Below are positions 1 to 7,979 of a stretch of DNA of 64,000 bases, piece after piece. Source of the DNA: Frigoribacterium sp. PvP032 (GTDB lineage: Bacteria; Actinomycetota; Actinomycetes; Actinomycetales; Microbacteriaceae); contig NZ_JAFIBM010000001.1 in NCBI RefSeq assembly GCF_017833035.1, forward strand, positions 1,674,001-1,738,000, read 5' to 3'. Under the pieces are notes generated by a model. The model searched no databases. It had not been told where the DNA came from and saw only the letters and a list, made by a program, of their open reading frames with translations. Each line of letters opens with the position of its first letter. Position 1 is the stretch's first letter. A program made the translations under genes and the position numbers.

Positions 1-189
1 TCGTGTGCGCCGGGCGAGGCGGTCGAGCGCGCGGTGCGCGCGTGGCTGGCCGAGATGTACGTCGACGCCGAGGCGCTGGCCGAGGCCGAGCACCTGATCT
101 GGCTCGGCGGCCCCGAGGGTTTCGCGTGGGACCTGCGCCGCGACCTGCACGACGTCTTCACCTCGGACCGCGGCGCGACCGCGGTCTGA
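1..189 (+). CDS. C-terminal end of an unknown protein (partial)
   Basis: The frame starting at base 1 is open and ends in TGA at 187-189, leaving 62 residues. The fragment is acidic and helix-like, with an Ala/Glu-rich stretch (AEALAEAEHLIWLGG) and a tail rich in Asp and Arg. Codon third positions are mostly G or C, as in the neighbouring real genes, which supports coding. I do not recognise a family. It lies just upstream of an iron-regulated gene on the same strand, but an iron-box promoter separates them, so shared function cannot be assumed. Confidence 0.55.
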   Translation, partial: SCAPGEAVERAVRAWLAEMYVDAEALAEAEHLIWLGGPEGFAWDLRRDLHDVFTSDRGATAV

Positions 190-285
190 GCGCGCGCCTC
201 CTGCGCCCGTGCTCCAGTACCTGTGCTCCTGCGCGCGTCACCGACCCAGCAGACGACACCCGTCGCTCGACGTCGAGACGGCCCC

Positions 286-315
286 TGTCGACTTAGGTAA
301 GGCATGCCTTAGGCT
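286..315 (+). promoter_or_regulatory. Promoter of the siderophore-interacting protein gene (leaderless)
   Basis: TAGGCT at 310-315 fits an actinobacterial -10 box, and a weak -35 (TGTCGA, 286-291) lies 18 nt upstream. Only 6 nt separate the -10 from the GTG start at 322 and there is no Shine-Dalgarno sequence, so the transcript is probably leaderless. The iron box overlaps both elements. Confidence 0.5.
293..313 (+). promoter_or_regulatory. DtxR/IdeR-type iron box
   Basis: The site begins TTAGG, ends TTAGG, and contains the perfect 14-bp palindrome TAAGGCATGCCTTA at 298-311. This resembles the TTAGGTTAGnCTAACCTAA consensus bound by iron-loaded DtxR/IdeR. It overlaps the -10 of a siderophore-utilisation gene, as expected for repression in iron-replete cells. 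The regulator assignment is inference from motif and context. Confidence 0.7.
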
Positions 316-321
316 CGTCCT

Positions 322-1287
322 GTGACGATCACCACTGAGGCCCCGCCCGAGGCCCGCCCGAAGCCCGCCCACCGCCCGTACCGGGTGCGCGTCGCGGCCC
401 TACGGGCCCTGAGCCCGCACTTCGTCCGCGTCACCTTCACGGGCGACGACCTCGGCGACTTCGGGGTCGACGGCCTCGACCAGCGGATCAAGCTCGTGCT
501 GCCCCTCGAGGCGACCGGCTACGACACGTTCCCGACCGACGACTGGTGGCCCTCCTGGCGGGCGCTGCCCGCCCACGAGCAGAACGCCTTCCGCACCTAC
601 ACCGCGAAGGCCGTCCGACCGCACGCCCGCGAGGTCGACGTCGACTTCGTCAGCCACGGTGATCACGGAGCGGCTGCCTCCTGGCTCGCGCGCACGCGCG
701 TCGGCGACGAGGCCATGCTGATCGGCCCTGACGCGACCAGCGGGGTCACCGGCAGCGGCGTCGAGTGGGCGCCGGGCGGCGCCTCGACCGTGATGATCGC
801 CGGGGACGAGACCGCGGTGCCGGCCATCACCTCCATCGTCGAGTCGCTGCCGGCCGACGCCAGGGGCTGCGTGTTCCTCGAGGTGCCGACCGCCGACGAC
901 GTGCTGCCGCTGGTCGCGCCGCCCGGCGTGACCGTGCACTGGCTGCCGCGCTCCGGGGGCGACACCGGGCAGCAGCCGGCCGCCGCCGCCGCCGCCTACG
1001 GTGCGCCCCTCCAGGCCGCCGTCCGCGGCTGGACCGCTCGCTACGTGACCGCGTGGCACCGCGGCGTCGACCTCGACGAGGTCGACATCGAGCACGACAT
1101 CCTGTGGGACGTCCCCCAGGGCGAGGCACAGCACGGCGCGGCCCTGCAGGGCGAGCTCTACGCCTGGCTCGCGGGCGAGGCCGGCGCCATCAAGGCGCTC
1201 CGGCGGTTCCTCGTGAGCGAGGTCGGCGTCGACCGCCGCCAGGTCGCCTTCATGGGCTACTGGCGGCTCGGCCGCGCAGAGATGTAG
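322..1287 (+). CDS. Siderophore-interacting FAD-binding protein (ViuB/YqjH family)
   Basis: The 321-residue product matches the siderophore-interacting protein family, cytoplasmic flavoproteins that reduce ferric-siderophore complexes to release iron. The N-terminal half (about residues 20-130) is the ferredoxin-reductase-like FAD-binding barrel, seen in PYRVRVAALRALSPHFVRVT and in the RTYT segment before KAVRPHAREVDVDFV. The C-terminal half is the NAD(P)H-binding SIP domain ending in the characteristic GYWRLG. The length is normal. The GTG start at 322 sits 6 nt after a -10 box and follows an iron box, so expression should rise when iron is scarce. Confidence 0.9.
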   Translation: MTITTEAPPEARPKPAHRPYRVRVAALRALSPHFVRVTFTGDDLGDFGVDGLDQRIKLVLPLEATGYDTFPTDDWWPSWRALPAHEQNAFRTYTAKAVRPHAREVDVDFVSHGDHGAAASWLARTRVGDEAMLIGPDATSGVTGSGVEWAPGGASTVMIAGDETAVPAITSIVESLPADARGCVFLEVPTADDVLPLVAPPGVTVHWLPRSGGDTGQQPAAAAAAYGAPLQAAVRGWTARYVTAWHRGVDLDEVDIEHDILWDVPQGEAQHGAALQGELYAWLAGEAGAIKALRRFLVSEVGVDRRQVAFMGYWRLGRAEM

Positions 1288-1341
1288 CGCCGCGCCGGCC
1301 CCGTCGAGCTGAAGAGCACGCGCAGGCCCTCAGATGGGCAG

Positions 1342-1359
1342 GCCCGCAGGCCCGCGGGC
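1342..1359. terminator. Possible small terminator hairpin between convergent genes
   Basis: GCCCGC (1342-1347) and GCGGGC (1354-1359) form a 6-bp GC stem with a 6-nt loop in the 72-nt gap between two convergent genes. There is no T-rich tract, so it is only a weak candidate. Confidence 0.3.
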
Positions 1360-2181
1360 TCACACCTGCGGATCGACCCCGACGATCTCGCTGGTCCTGT
1401 CCCACAGCGCCTCGGCCAGCAGGTCGTCCTTCGCCTGCCGGTGCAGGCGTCCGTACGGCTTCAGCTGCTCGAAGTAGGTGCCGTTCTCGACGCTCACCGA
1501 GCTCGGGCCCGACAGCTGGATCAGCGGCACGGCTCCGGCGTGCGCCGAGATGCCGTAGTTGCCGTTCGAGAGCACGTTCGCCATCCGCCACATCGGCGAC
1601 GACGAGCCGAACGACGTCTTGACGATGCCGGGGTGGAACGAGAACGCCTCGAGGCCGGTGCGGCGGGCGAGCTCGCGGACGAACAGGATCGTCTCGATCT
1701 TGCTCGTGCCGTACTGCCGCCAGCCGCCGAGCCAGGGGCGCTTCGCCCAGTTCAGGTCGTCGAGCCGGACGCTGCCGAACAGGTTCGCCACGCTGGCCGT
1801 CGAGACGACCCGGCCAGAGCTCTCGAGCAGGCGGGGCAGCAGGAGGCGCGTCAACAGGAAAGGCGCGAGGTGGTTCGACTGCAGGATGCGCTCGTGCCCG
1901 TCGTGGCTGAGACCACGCTCGCTCACGAGGCCGCCCGCGTTGTTGGCGAGCACGTCGATGCGCGGGTACTCCTCGAGCAGCTCGTCGGCGAGGCGACGCA
2001 CGTCGTCGAGCCGGTCGTAGTCCGCCAGGAACGCGCGGCCGCCGACCTGGTCGGCGACGGCGCGGGTGCGCTCGGCGTTGCGGCCGACCACGGCCACCTG
2101 CGCGCCTCCGGCCGCGAGCTCGATCGCCGCCTCCCTGCCGATGCCGCTGCTGGCTCCGGTGATGATCACGGTGCGGGTCAT
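1360..2181 (-). CDS. Short-chain dehydrogenase/reductase (SDR)
   Basis: The 273-residue protein is a classical-type SDR using NAD(P)(H). It has TGASSGIG at residues 8-15 for cofactor binding, NNAG at 80-83, and a catalytic Ser (128 or 130), Tyr157 and Lys161 (YGTSK). The substrate cannot be read from sequence; similarity to the retinol dehydrogenase/WW-oxidoreductase-like group is plausible from the segment after NNAG. The ATG at 2181 is chosen because it overlaps the upstream stop as ATGA (2181-2178), so it is translationally coupled as the last gene of a three-gene operon reading from 3931. Confidence 0.9.
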   Translation of the reverse strand: MTRTVIITGASSGIGREAAIELAAGGAQVAVVGRNAERTRAVADQVGGRAFLADYDRLDDVRRLADELLEEYPRIDVLANNAGGLVSERGLSHDGHERILQSNHLAPFLLTRLLLPRLLESSGRVVSTASVANLFGSVRLDDLNWAKRPWLGGWRQYGTSKIETILFVRELARRTGLEAFSFHPGIVKTSFGSSSPMWRMANVLSNGNYGISAHAGAVPLIQLSGPSSVSVENGTYFEQLKPYGRLHRQAKDDLLAEALWDRTSEIVGVDPQV

Positions 2182-2534
2182 CGATAGCCGCCTTCCTCGA
2201 GGCCTGCCTCGATCTCGAACCTGTTCGTCAGCGGGTCGCTGCCGGCCAGGAAGTACAGGAACGGCATCAGCATGCCGTACTTCTGCCACTGCCTCACGTG
2301 GACGGCCTCGTGCTGCAGCACGCGCGGGCCGTCGTTGTCGCGGGTCAGGTAGACCCGCCCGACGCAGGTGCCGCCGCGCTTGAACGCCCATCGGGGGAGG
2401 CCCCGGCAGACGATCAGGTCGCCGACCACGCGCACCCGGCCGACGCTGAGCGGCACCCCGACGGCGAGGCCGACGGCGGTCGCCCACGCACAGCCGAGGC
2501 GCGAGACCAGGGAGTCGAGGAGGGGGTTCCTCAC
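2178..2534 (-). CDS. Small HEAVH-motif protein, possible minimal metalloprotease-like fold
   Basis: The 118-residue protein contains LQHEAVHVRQWQKYG, a perfect HExxH zinc motif, followed about 27 residues later by FEIEAG, which could supply the third (Glu) ligand of a gluzincin. A hydrophobic stretch (MLMPFLYFLAG) lies between them. Homologues with an HExxHxRQW pattern are common small actinobacterial proteins, often misnamed Fe-S oxidoreductases; no iron-sulfur cysteines are visible here. The GTG start at 2534 overlaps the preceding stop as GTGA, and the 3' end overlaps the SDR start. Proteolytic activity is unproven. Confidence 0.75.
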   Translation of the reverse strand: MRNPLLDSLVSRLGCAWATAVGLAVGVPLSVGRVRVVGDLIVCRGLPRWAFKRGGTCVGRVYLTRDNDGPRVLQHEAVHVRQWQKYGMLMPFLYFLAGSDPLTNRFEIEAGLEEGGYR

Positions 2535-3931
2535 GGGCGCCCGTAGGCGTCGAGCAGGCGCAGCCAGATCTCGCTCACCGTCGGGTACGCGGGGACGGCG
2601 TGCCACAGGCGCTCGATCGGCACCTCGCCGACCACGGCGATCGTCGCGGCCTGGAGCAGCTCGGCGACGTCGGGCCCGACGAACGTCGCGCCGACGATGA
2701 CCTTGCGGCCCTCGTCCACGACGATGCGGGCGTGCCCCTCGTAGTCGTCCGAGTGCAGGGCCGAGCCCGCGACGCCGGCGAGGTCGTAGTCGACGACCTT
2801 CACGTCGATGCCGCGCTTCTCGGCGGCGTCCGCGGTGAGGCCGACGCTCGCCACCTCGGGGTCGGTGAACGTCACCTGGGGCACGGCCGCGTCGTCGGCG
2901 GTGGCGACGTGGGCGCCCCACGGCTCGGTCTTGAGCTCACGGCCGAGCGCGCGGGCCGCGATGACCTCGCCGGCGGCACGGGCCTGGTACTTGCCCTGGT
3001 GCGTGAGCAGCGCGCGGTGGTTGACGTCCCCGACGCCGTAGAGCCAGTCGGTGCCGTGCACCAGCAGCGTGTCGTCGACCTGCAGCCAGTCGCCGGGCTC
3101 GATGCCGACGTTCTCGAGGCCGAGGTCGGAGGTGCGCGGCACGCGACCCGTCGCGACGAGGATCTCGTCGGCGATGACGACGCTGCCGTCGTCGAGGGTG
3201 ACCTCGACCGTGTCGTGCTCGGTGCGGAGAACGGAGGCGGGGGACGAGCCGACGCGCACGTCGACGCCGCGCTCGCTCAGGGTCTTGCCGACCAGCTCGC
3301 CGGCGAAGGGCTCCTGGCCGCCCAGCAGGCCGCTGCGGGCGATGACCGTCACGGTCGAGCCGAGGCCCTGGTAGGCGGTGGCCATCTCGAGGGCGACGAC
3401 ACCACCTCCGACGATGACGAGGCTCTGGGGCACGGTCTGCGCGCTGGTCGCCTCGCGGCTCGTCCACGGACGCGCCTCGGCCAGGCCGGGGACGTCGGGC
3501 AGCAGCGCGGTGGAGCCGGTGGCCGCGACCACGGCGTGACGGGCGGTGTGCACGGTGCCGTCGACCGTCACCTCCTTGACGCCGGTGATGGTCGCGTGGC
3601 CGCGGAGCAGGGCGATGCCCGCGCCCTCGACCCAGTCGGCCTGGCCAGAGTCGTCCCAGCCGCTCGTGAACGAGTCGCGGCGACGCAGCACCGCGGCGAC
3701 GTCGACGTCGCCGGTCACGGCCTGGGCCGCGCCGCCCACGGACTTCGCGGCCCGGATCACCGAGGTCGAGCGCAGCAGGGCCTTGGACGGCATGCAGGCC
3801 CAGTACGAGCACTCGCCGCCGATCAGCTCGGCCTCCACCAGGGCCACCTCCAGCCCGCTGCGGGTGGCGTAGTCCGCCACGTTCTCGCCGACCGCGCCGG
3901 CTCCGATCACGATGAGGTCAAAAGTCGTCAT
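2531..3931 (-). CDS. FAD-dependent pyridine nucleotide-disulfide oxidoreductase
   Basis: The 466-residue protein has an N-terminal FAD Rossmann motif (GAGAVG, residues 10-15) and a redox pair Cys41/Cys46 in GGECSYWACMPSK. A central NAD(P)-binding motif (GGGVVALEMA) and a C-terminal dimerisation domain follow. In true lipoamide dehydrogenases a His precedes PTLSE; here the equivalent is Tyr (AYPTVSE). It is therefore more likely a quinone or other disulfide-type reductase, similar to mycobacterial LpdA-like proteins, than an E3 subunit. It heads an operon with the HEAVH protein and the SDR, and no 2-oxoacid dehydrogenase genes are nearby. Confidence 0.88.
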   Translation of the reverse strand: MTTFDLIVIGAGAVGENVADYATRSGLEVALVEAELIGGECSYWACMPSKALLRSTSVIRAAKSVGGAAQAVTGDVDVAAVLRRRDSFTSGWDDSGQADWVEGAGIALLRGHATITGVKEVTVDGTVHTARHAVVAATGSTALLPDVPGLAEARPWTSREATSAQTVPQSLVIVGGGVVALEMATAYQGLGSTVTVIARSGLLGGQEPFAGELVGKTLSERGVDVRVGSSPASVLRTEHDTVEVTLDDGSVVIADEILVATGRVPRTSDLGLENVGIEPGDWLQVDDTLLVHGTDWLYGVGDVNHRALLTHQGKYQARAAGEVIAARALGRELKTEPWGAHVATADDAAVPQVTFTDPEVASVGLTADAAEKRGIDVKVVDYDLAGVAGSALHSDDYEGHARIVVDEGRKVIVGATFVGPDVAELLQAATIAVVGEVPIERLWHAVPAYPTVSEIWLRLLDAYGRP

Positions 3932-4036
3932 GGGTCAGACGCTAGTCCCGGGGGCCTGTCGAGCGCCGGAGGGGAGGGTCGCCCTGCGGTCGCATGAACG
4001 ATCGCTGTACGAATTCTGAGTTCTCCGTGACAGGCG

Positions 4037-4065
4037 GTGACGCGAGGGGCCCCGGGGCGTACGGT
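4037..4065 (+). promoter_or_regulatory. Candidate promoter of the CsbD gene
   Basis: GTGACG (4037-4042) and TACGGT (4060-4065) are spaced by 17 nt. The transcript would carry a short leader with a GGCGC-5nt-GCGCC hairpin (4075-4089) before the ribosome site GAGGAGGT at 4096-4103. CsbD genes are often stress-sigma controlled, but I cannot assign the sigma factor. Confidence 0.4.
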
Positions 4066-4107
4066 GCTGGAAAAGGCGCAGACAGCGCCACTAGCGAGGA
4101 GGTCACC

Positions 4108-4278
4108 ATGGGACTCGACGACAAGATCAAGAACGCCGCTCAGGACATCGCCGGCAAGGCGAAGGAGGCCATCGGAGACCGCAAGGGCGACGACAGCCTC
4201 AAGGCCGAAGGTCAGAAGGACCAGGCTGGCGCGTCCGCCAAGAAGGTCGGCGAGGACGTCAAGGACGTCTTCAAGTAG
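4108..4278 (+). CDS. CsbD family stress protein
   Basis: The 56-residue, lysine- and acid-rich, hydrophilic protein begins MGLDDKIKNAAQDIAGKAKE, the signature of the CsbD family, and is the usual length. CsbD proteins are abundant, general-stress-induced small proteins of unknown biochemical role. A strong Shine-Dalgarno (GAGGAGGT) lies 4 nt before ATG 4108, and a strong hairpin follows the stop codon, so this is a monocistronic, well-expressed unit. Confidence 0.92.
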   Translation: MGLDDKIKNAAQDIAGKAKEAIGDRKGDDSLKAEGQKDQAGASAKKVGEDVKDVFK

Positions 4279-4297
4279 GTCGATCCGCCTCGTTCTC

Positions 4298-4329
4298 GAG
4301 CCCGTCTCCCCTCAGGGGGAGGCGGGCTC
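4298..4329 (+). terminator. Terminator hairpin after csbD
   Basis: GAGCCCGTCTCCCC (4298-4311) pairs with GGGGAGGCGGGCTC (4316-4329), 14 bp including one G-T wobble, around a 4-nt loop. It lacks a clear T tract, as is usual in high-GC actinobacteria. It may also serve the convergent crotonase gene. Confidence 0.75.
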
Positions 4330-4386
4330 CTGCGTGTCAGGGGCGCATCACAGGACGACGCTGACGACAACGACACGAGGAGGCGG

Positions 4387-5178
4387 TCAGTCGCCCTCGT
4401 AGTCCGCCGTCGTCCTCGAGAGGAACGCCTCCATGCCCCGGCGCGCGTCGCCGGTCCGCATGAGCCGCACGAGCTCCGGCTGCAGCTGCGCCTCCGCCGC
4501 GGCGTTGCCCTCGCGGACGGCCAGCCGCGCGTTCGCCAGCGTCGCCTGCACGGCCAAGGGGGCCTGCGCGGCGATGCGGCGGGCGAGCTCGAGGCCGCGG
4601 GTGCGTGCCTCGCCCTCGGGGACGACTTCCTGCACGAGCCCGATGCGCCGCGCCTCCTCGGCGTCGAGGAGGTCGCCGGTCAGCATCCAGCGCATGGCGT
4701 CGCCCCAGCCGACCCGGCGGGGGAGCCGGATCGTGGCCCCGCCGAACGGGAGGATCGCGCGGCTGACCTCGATCTGGCCGAAGCGGGCGCCGACCTCGGC
4801 CACCACGACGTCGCTCGCGAGCGCGAGCTCGACCCCGAGCGTCAGGCAGGTGCCCTGCACGGCCGCGACGACGGGCTTCGTGAGCTGTCGCCCCTCGACC
4901 TGCCACGGGTGCAGCCCGCCCTCGGGCACGACGTCGAGCCCGTCGTGGCCCACGGCCGGCGCCACGTCGCCGAGGTCGAGTCCCGCCGTGAAGTGGTCGC
5001 CGTGGCCGATCAGCAGGCCGACGCGCAGGTCGGGGTCGCGGTCGAGCAGCCCGTAGGCGAGCGACAGCTCGCGGAGCATCCGCAGGTCGGCCGCGTTCCG
5101 CTTCTCCGGGCGGTCGAGACCGATGACGAGCACGTGCCCGTCTCGCTCGACCGAGACGCGGGGCCGCTCGTCGCTCAT
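4387..5178 (-). CDS. Enoyl-CoA hydratase/isomerase (crotonase) family protein
   Basis: The 263-residue protein shows the crotonase fold. VLVIGLDRPEKRNA is the N-terminal strand-turn, FTAGLDL the first oxyanion-hole motif, and VQGTCLTLGVELALASDVVVA the second. ARFGQIEVSRAILPFGGATIRLPRRVG forms the active-site region. The Glu pair of true hydratases is not clearly kept (an Arg follows EVS), so the reaction (hydratase, isomerase, other) is open. ATG 5178 overlaps the stop of the arginase-family gene as ATGA, so the two are coupled. Confidence 0.87.
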   Translation of the reverse strand: MSDERPRVSVERDGHVLVIGLDRPEKRNAADLRMLRELSLAYGLLDRDPDLRVGLLIGHGDHFTAGLDLGDVAPAVGHDGLDVVPEGGLHPWQVEGRQLTKPVVAAVQGTCLTLGVELALASDVVVAEVGARFGQIEVSRAILPFGGATIRLPRRVGWGDAMRWMLTGDLLDAEEARRIGLVQEVVPEGEARTRGLELARRIAAQAPLAVQATLANARLAVREGNAAAEAQLQPELVRLMRTGDARRGMEAFLSRTTADYEGD

Positions 5179-6002
5179 CGGGCGAGGGCCCCGACGACCC
5201 GGAGGATGGTGCCCATGTCGTCCGCCGCGGCTGCCGCGTCGACGGGGGCGAACGAGCAGAGGCCGGCCCCCACGAGAGTGAAGCGCTCCTTGAGGGCCGT
5301 GATCGTCGTGATCAGGACGGCCGGGTCGAGGCCGAAGGGCACCGGCTCGAGCAGCCCGTCGAGGGTGCCGGGGTCGAGCACGTCGAGGTCGACGTGGACG
5401 TACACCTCGGTGGCGCCCGTCGCGGCGACGGCCTCGACCACCTCCTCCGGGGTCAGGTCGAGCGACGAGACGGTGCGGACCCGACGGCTCTCGACCCAGG
5501 TGTCCTCGGGGTCGTCGTAGGTGCGGCTGCCGGCCAGGACGATGCGGCCCGGCTCGAGGCGCCTCGCGCCCGGGCCGGCCTCCAGGGCGCCGAGCTCGTC
5601 CGTGCCGTCGCCGGTCAGGGCGCGGAGCACCATCCCGCTGAACGCCCCGCTCTCGCTGGTGCGCGGACTGTGCAGGTCGGGGTGCGCGTCGAACCACACC
5701 ACGGCGGTGTCCGGGCCGAGCGCGTGCTGCACCGCGGCGTACTCGACGCCGCAGTCGCCGCCCACGACGAGCGCGGGGGTCGTGTCTGCCTCGAGCTCAC
5801 GTCGGAGCGAGGAGGCGACGGCCACGACCGACGAGAACCTGTGCACCCGGGTGCCCAGCGAGTCTCCGGCCCCGACCGGCACCTCCACCACGGTGGTCGA
5901 CTTCGCGGGGAGGTCGCCCAGGACGGCGTACGCCCCCTCGGCGAGCCGCATCGCCCTCGACGACGGAGAACCCTGCCACTGCGGAACAACGACGAACCTC
6001 AT
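5175..6002 (-). CDS. Arginase/agmatinase family (ureohydrolase) protein
   Basis: The 275-residue protein carries ureohydrolase metal motifs: GGDC (residues 81-84), DAHPD (105-109) and DLDVLDP (205-211). Family members hydrolyse guanidino compounds (arginine, agmatine, formiminoglutamate) with two Mn ions. The first motif is normally GGDH, whose His binds one Mn; here it is Cys84, a variant found in a divergent actinobacterial subgroup. The substrate is unknown. The gene is first in a two-gene unit with the crotonase. Confidence 0.85.
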   Translation of the reverse strand: MRFVVVPQWQGSPSSRAMRLAEGAYAVLGDLPAKSTTVVEVPVGAGDSLGTRVHRFSSVVAVASSLRRELEADTTPALVVGGDCGVEYAAVQHALGPDTAVVWFDAHPDLHSPRTSESGAFSGMVLRALTGDGTDELGALEAGPGARRLEPGRIVLAGSRTYDDPEDTWVESRRVRTVSSLDLTPEEVVEAVAATGATEVYVHVDLDVLDPGTLDGLLEPVPFGLDPAVLITTITALKERFTLVGAGLCSFAPVDAAAAADDMGTILRVVGALAR

Positions 6003-6065
6003 GCGCGTGAGTCTGGCACAGCGCTGTCCGTCGAGCGCCAGGCGGTGTCCAGCGCCGGGGCCGGC

Positions 6066-7142
6066 TCAGCTCCAGGGGGTGCTCACGCGGGCGACCAGGC
6101 GCTCGAGCGGGCCGCGCCCGACGAACCGGCGCCAGAGGGCGGCCCAGACGATCGTCAGGACGATCGCCGCCACGAGCCAGCCGAGCGGCAGCCCGTAGCG
6201 ACCGCCCTCGAGCCTGTAGAGCGTGAAGAGAGGAGCTGTGAGCAGCAGGTGCGCCGTGTAGATGGTCAGCGGCTGGCTGCCGACGGCGGCGAGCGGGGAG
6301 AGGCCCGTCGCCAGGGCGCGACCGACCGGCCATTCCGGCCGGGTGGCGAGCAGCAGCAGGCCCACGACGGCCAGGGCGGTGCCGCCGGAGCCGACGATCT
6401 CGGCTGGTGCGCCCTCGTGTGCGGCCGGGTCGAGGGCAGGCCACGAGGAGGCGCCCGGCAGCCAGCGGGCACCGTAGCCGACGACCGCCGCCAGCGTCCC
6501 CCCGACGAGCAGGACGACGGCCGTGCGCAGGCGGCGCAGGTCGCTCCTGGCGGCCACGAGGCCGACGAGCAGGAACGGCAGCCAGACGAGAGCCGGGTAC
6601 GAGCCGACCAGCAGGGCGTCCTGGGCGAGGCCGACGATCCCGCCCGCGAGGGGGCTGCCGAGGTTCGTCACGGGCACCTGGTCGGCGAGCCACGGCGCGC
6701 CGACGGTCACGACCGCGGCCAGCCCCAGCAGCACGGGACGCGGTGCGAACAAGACGACCGCGAGCAGCGCGAACATCACGCCGTAGTACGGCAGGATCAC
6801 CAGCACGTACTCGTTCCAGGCCTGCAGGACCAGGCCGAGGAGCACGAGGACGGCGGCCCGGATCAGCACGGAGCCGACGACGCGGGCGCGTCGTCCTCGT
6901 GACACGGGCCTCGACCCGCCTGACGACAGCCCCAGCGAGATGCCCGCGAGGGTGGCGAAGAGGATCGCCGACCGGCCGTCGAAGACCCGCTCGTCGAGCT
7001 CGACCCGCGGCCACATGTGCGCGGCGAACATGCCGAGCACCGCCAGCCCCCGCGCGACGTCGACGGCGACGACGCGCGACGCCCCGCCACCCGGCCGGCG
7101 GACGGCAGGAGGCGGGGCGACGGAGCCGGAGGTCGTGGTCAC
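6066..7142 (-). CDS. Polytopic membrane protein, DUF418/HGSNAT-like acyltransferase family
   Basis: The 358-residue protein has about ten hydrophobic helices. The N-terminal pattern RVVAVDVARGLAVLGMFAAHM followed by DGRSAILFATLAGISLGL is typical of the DUF418/DUF1624 (heparan-alpha-glucosaminide N-acetyltransferase-like) families, thought to move acyl groups across the membrane. The acceptor is unknown. ATG 7142 overlaps the PspA stop codon by 4 nt (ATGA), so the two are co-translated. Confidence 0.8.
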   Translation of the reverse strand: MTTTSGSVAPPPAVRRPGGGASRVVAVDVARGLAVLGMFAAHMWPRVELDERVFDGRSAILFATLAGISLGLSSGGSRPVSRGRRARVVGSVLIRAAVLVLLGLVLQAWNEYVLVILPYYGVMFALLAVVLFAPRPVLLGLAAVVTVGAPWLADQVPVTNLGSPLAGGIVGLAQDALLVGSYPALVWLPFLLVGLVAARSDLRRLRTAVVLLVGGTLAAVVGYGARWLPGASSWPALDPAAHEGAPAEIVGSGGTALAVVGLLLLATRPEWPVGRALATGLSPLAAVGSQPLTIYTAHLLLTAPLFTLYRLEGGRYGLPLGWLVAAIVLTIVWAALWRRFVGRGPLERLVARVSTPWS

Positions 7143-7861
7143 GCGTCGAGCGCACCCAGCTTCAGGGCGGCGAGTCGTGCATCGACCTCGGTCTGCTGGT
7201 CCAGGTCCTCGAGGCCCTCGAACTGGGCGTCGAGGCTCGAGGCGGCGAGCTCCTGCTGGCCGAGGACCTTCGCCTCCTCGCGACGGACCTTGTCCTCGAA
7301 GCGGCCGATCTCGCTGGTCGGGTCGAGCACGTCCATGCTGCCGAGGGCGTCCGCGACCTGCGACTGGGCCGCCGCGGTCTTCGAGCGGGCGACGAGCTCG
7401 TTCCGCTTCGAGTCGAGCTGGTCGAGCTTCGACCGCATCCCGGTCAGGCCCGACTTCAGCTTGTCGACGACGACGGTCTGGGAGGCGATGGTCGGCTCGG
7501 CGTCCTTGGCCTCCTTCTCGGACGAGATCTGCTTGCCCAGGGCGACCTTGGCGAGCGCGTCGAACTTGTCGGCGTCGGCGGCGTTGCCGGAGGTGCGCAG
7601 CTGGTCGGCCTTGTTGCTCGCCGCGAGGGCCTTCCGCTCCCAGTCGGCGGCAGCCGCGACGTCCTCGGCGTGGTCCTGCTCGAGCAGTCGCAGGTTGCCG
7701 ATCGTCTGCGCCACGGCGGACTCGGCCTCGGCGATGCTGTTCGTGTAGTCGCGCACCATCTGGTCGAGCATCAGGGCAGGATCCTCCGCCTGGTCGAGCA
7801 GGGCGTTGATGTTGGCGCGGGTCAGCTGTGCGATCCGGCCGAAGATGGACTGCTTCGCCAT
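7139..7861 (-). CDS. PspA/IM30 (ESCRT-III-like) membrane-stress protein
   Basis: The 240-residue protein is almost entirely charged heptad-rich helix and starts MAKQSIFGRIAQLTRANINA, the amphipathic N-terminal helix of PspA/IM30/Vipp1. LLDQAEDPALMLDQMVRDY is the family hallmark that follows. Such proteins polymerise on damaged membranes. The gene is coupled to a downstream polytopic membrane protein and follows a TPM-domain membrane protein gene, which suggests an envelope-maintenance group. An AGAGGA ribosome site precedes ATG 7861. Confidence 0.92.
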   Translation of the reverse strand: MAKQSIFGRIAQLTRANINALLDQAEDPALMLDQMVRDYTNSIAEAESAVAQTIGNLRLLEQDHAEDVAAAADWERKALAASNKADQLRTSGNAADADKFDALAKVALGKQISSEKEAKDAEPTIASQTVVVDKLKSGLTGMRSKLDQLDSKRNELVARSKTAAAQSQVADALGSMDVLDPTSEIGRFEDKVRREEAKVLGQQELAASSLDAQFEGLEDLDQQTEVDARLAALKLGALDA

Positions 7862-7979
7862 GGTGGTGTCCTCTCGTGGGTGGTGCGTCGATCCCGCCGG
7901 GCGGCGCCCGCCGGGGAGTCTGGTCGTGCTCGTCCTGCTGTTCGTCCTGTGCGTGTGGGCTGCGGGCCTCGGGCCTCGG

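Noticed and set aside
7891-7914. CG-rich inverted repeat between the TPM and PspA genes as a terminator
   Set aside because: The usable stem is only about six pairs and composition alone makes such repeats frequent here.
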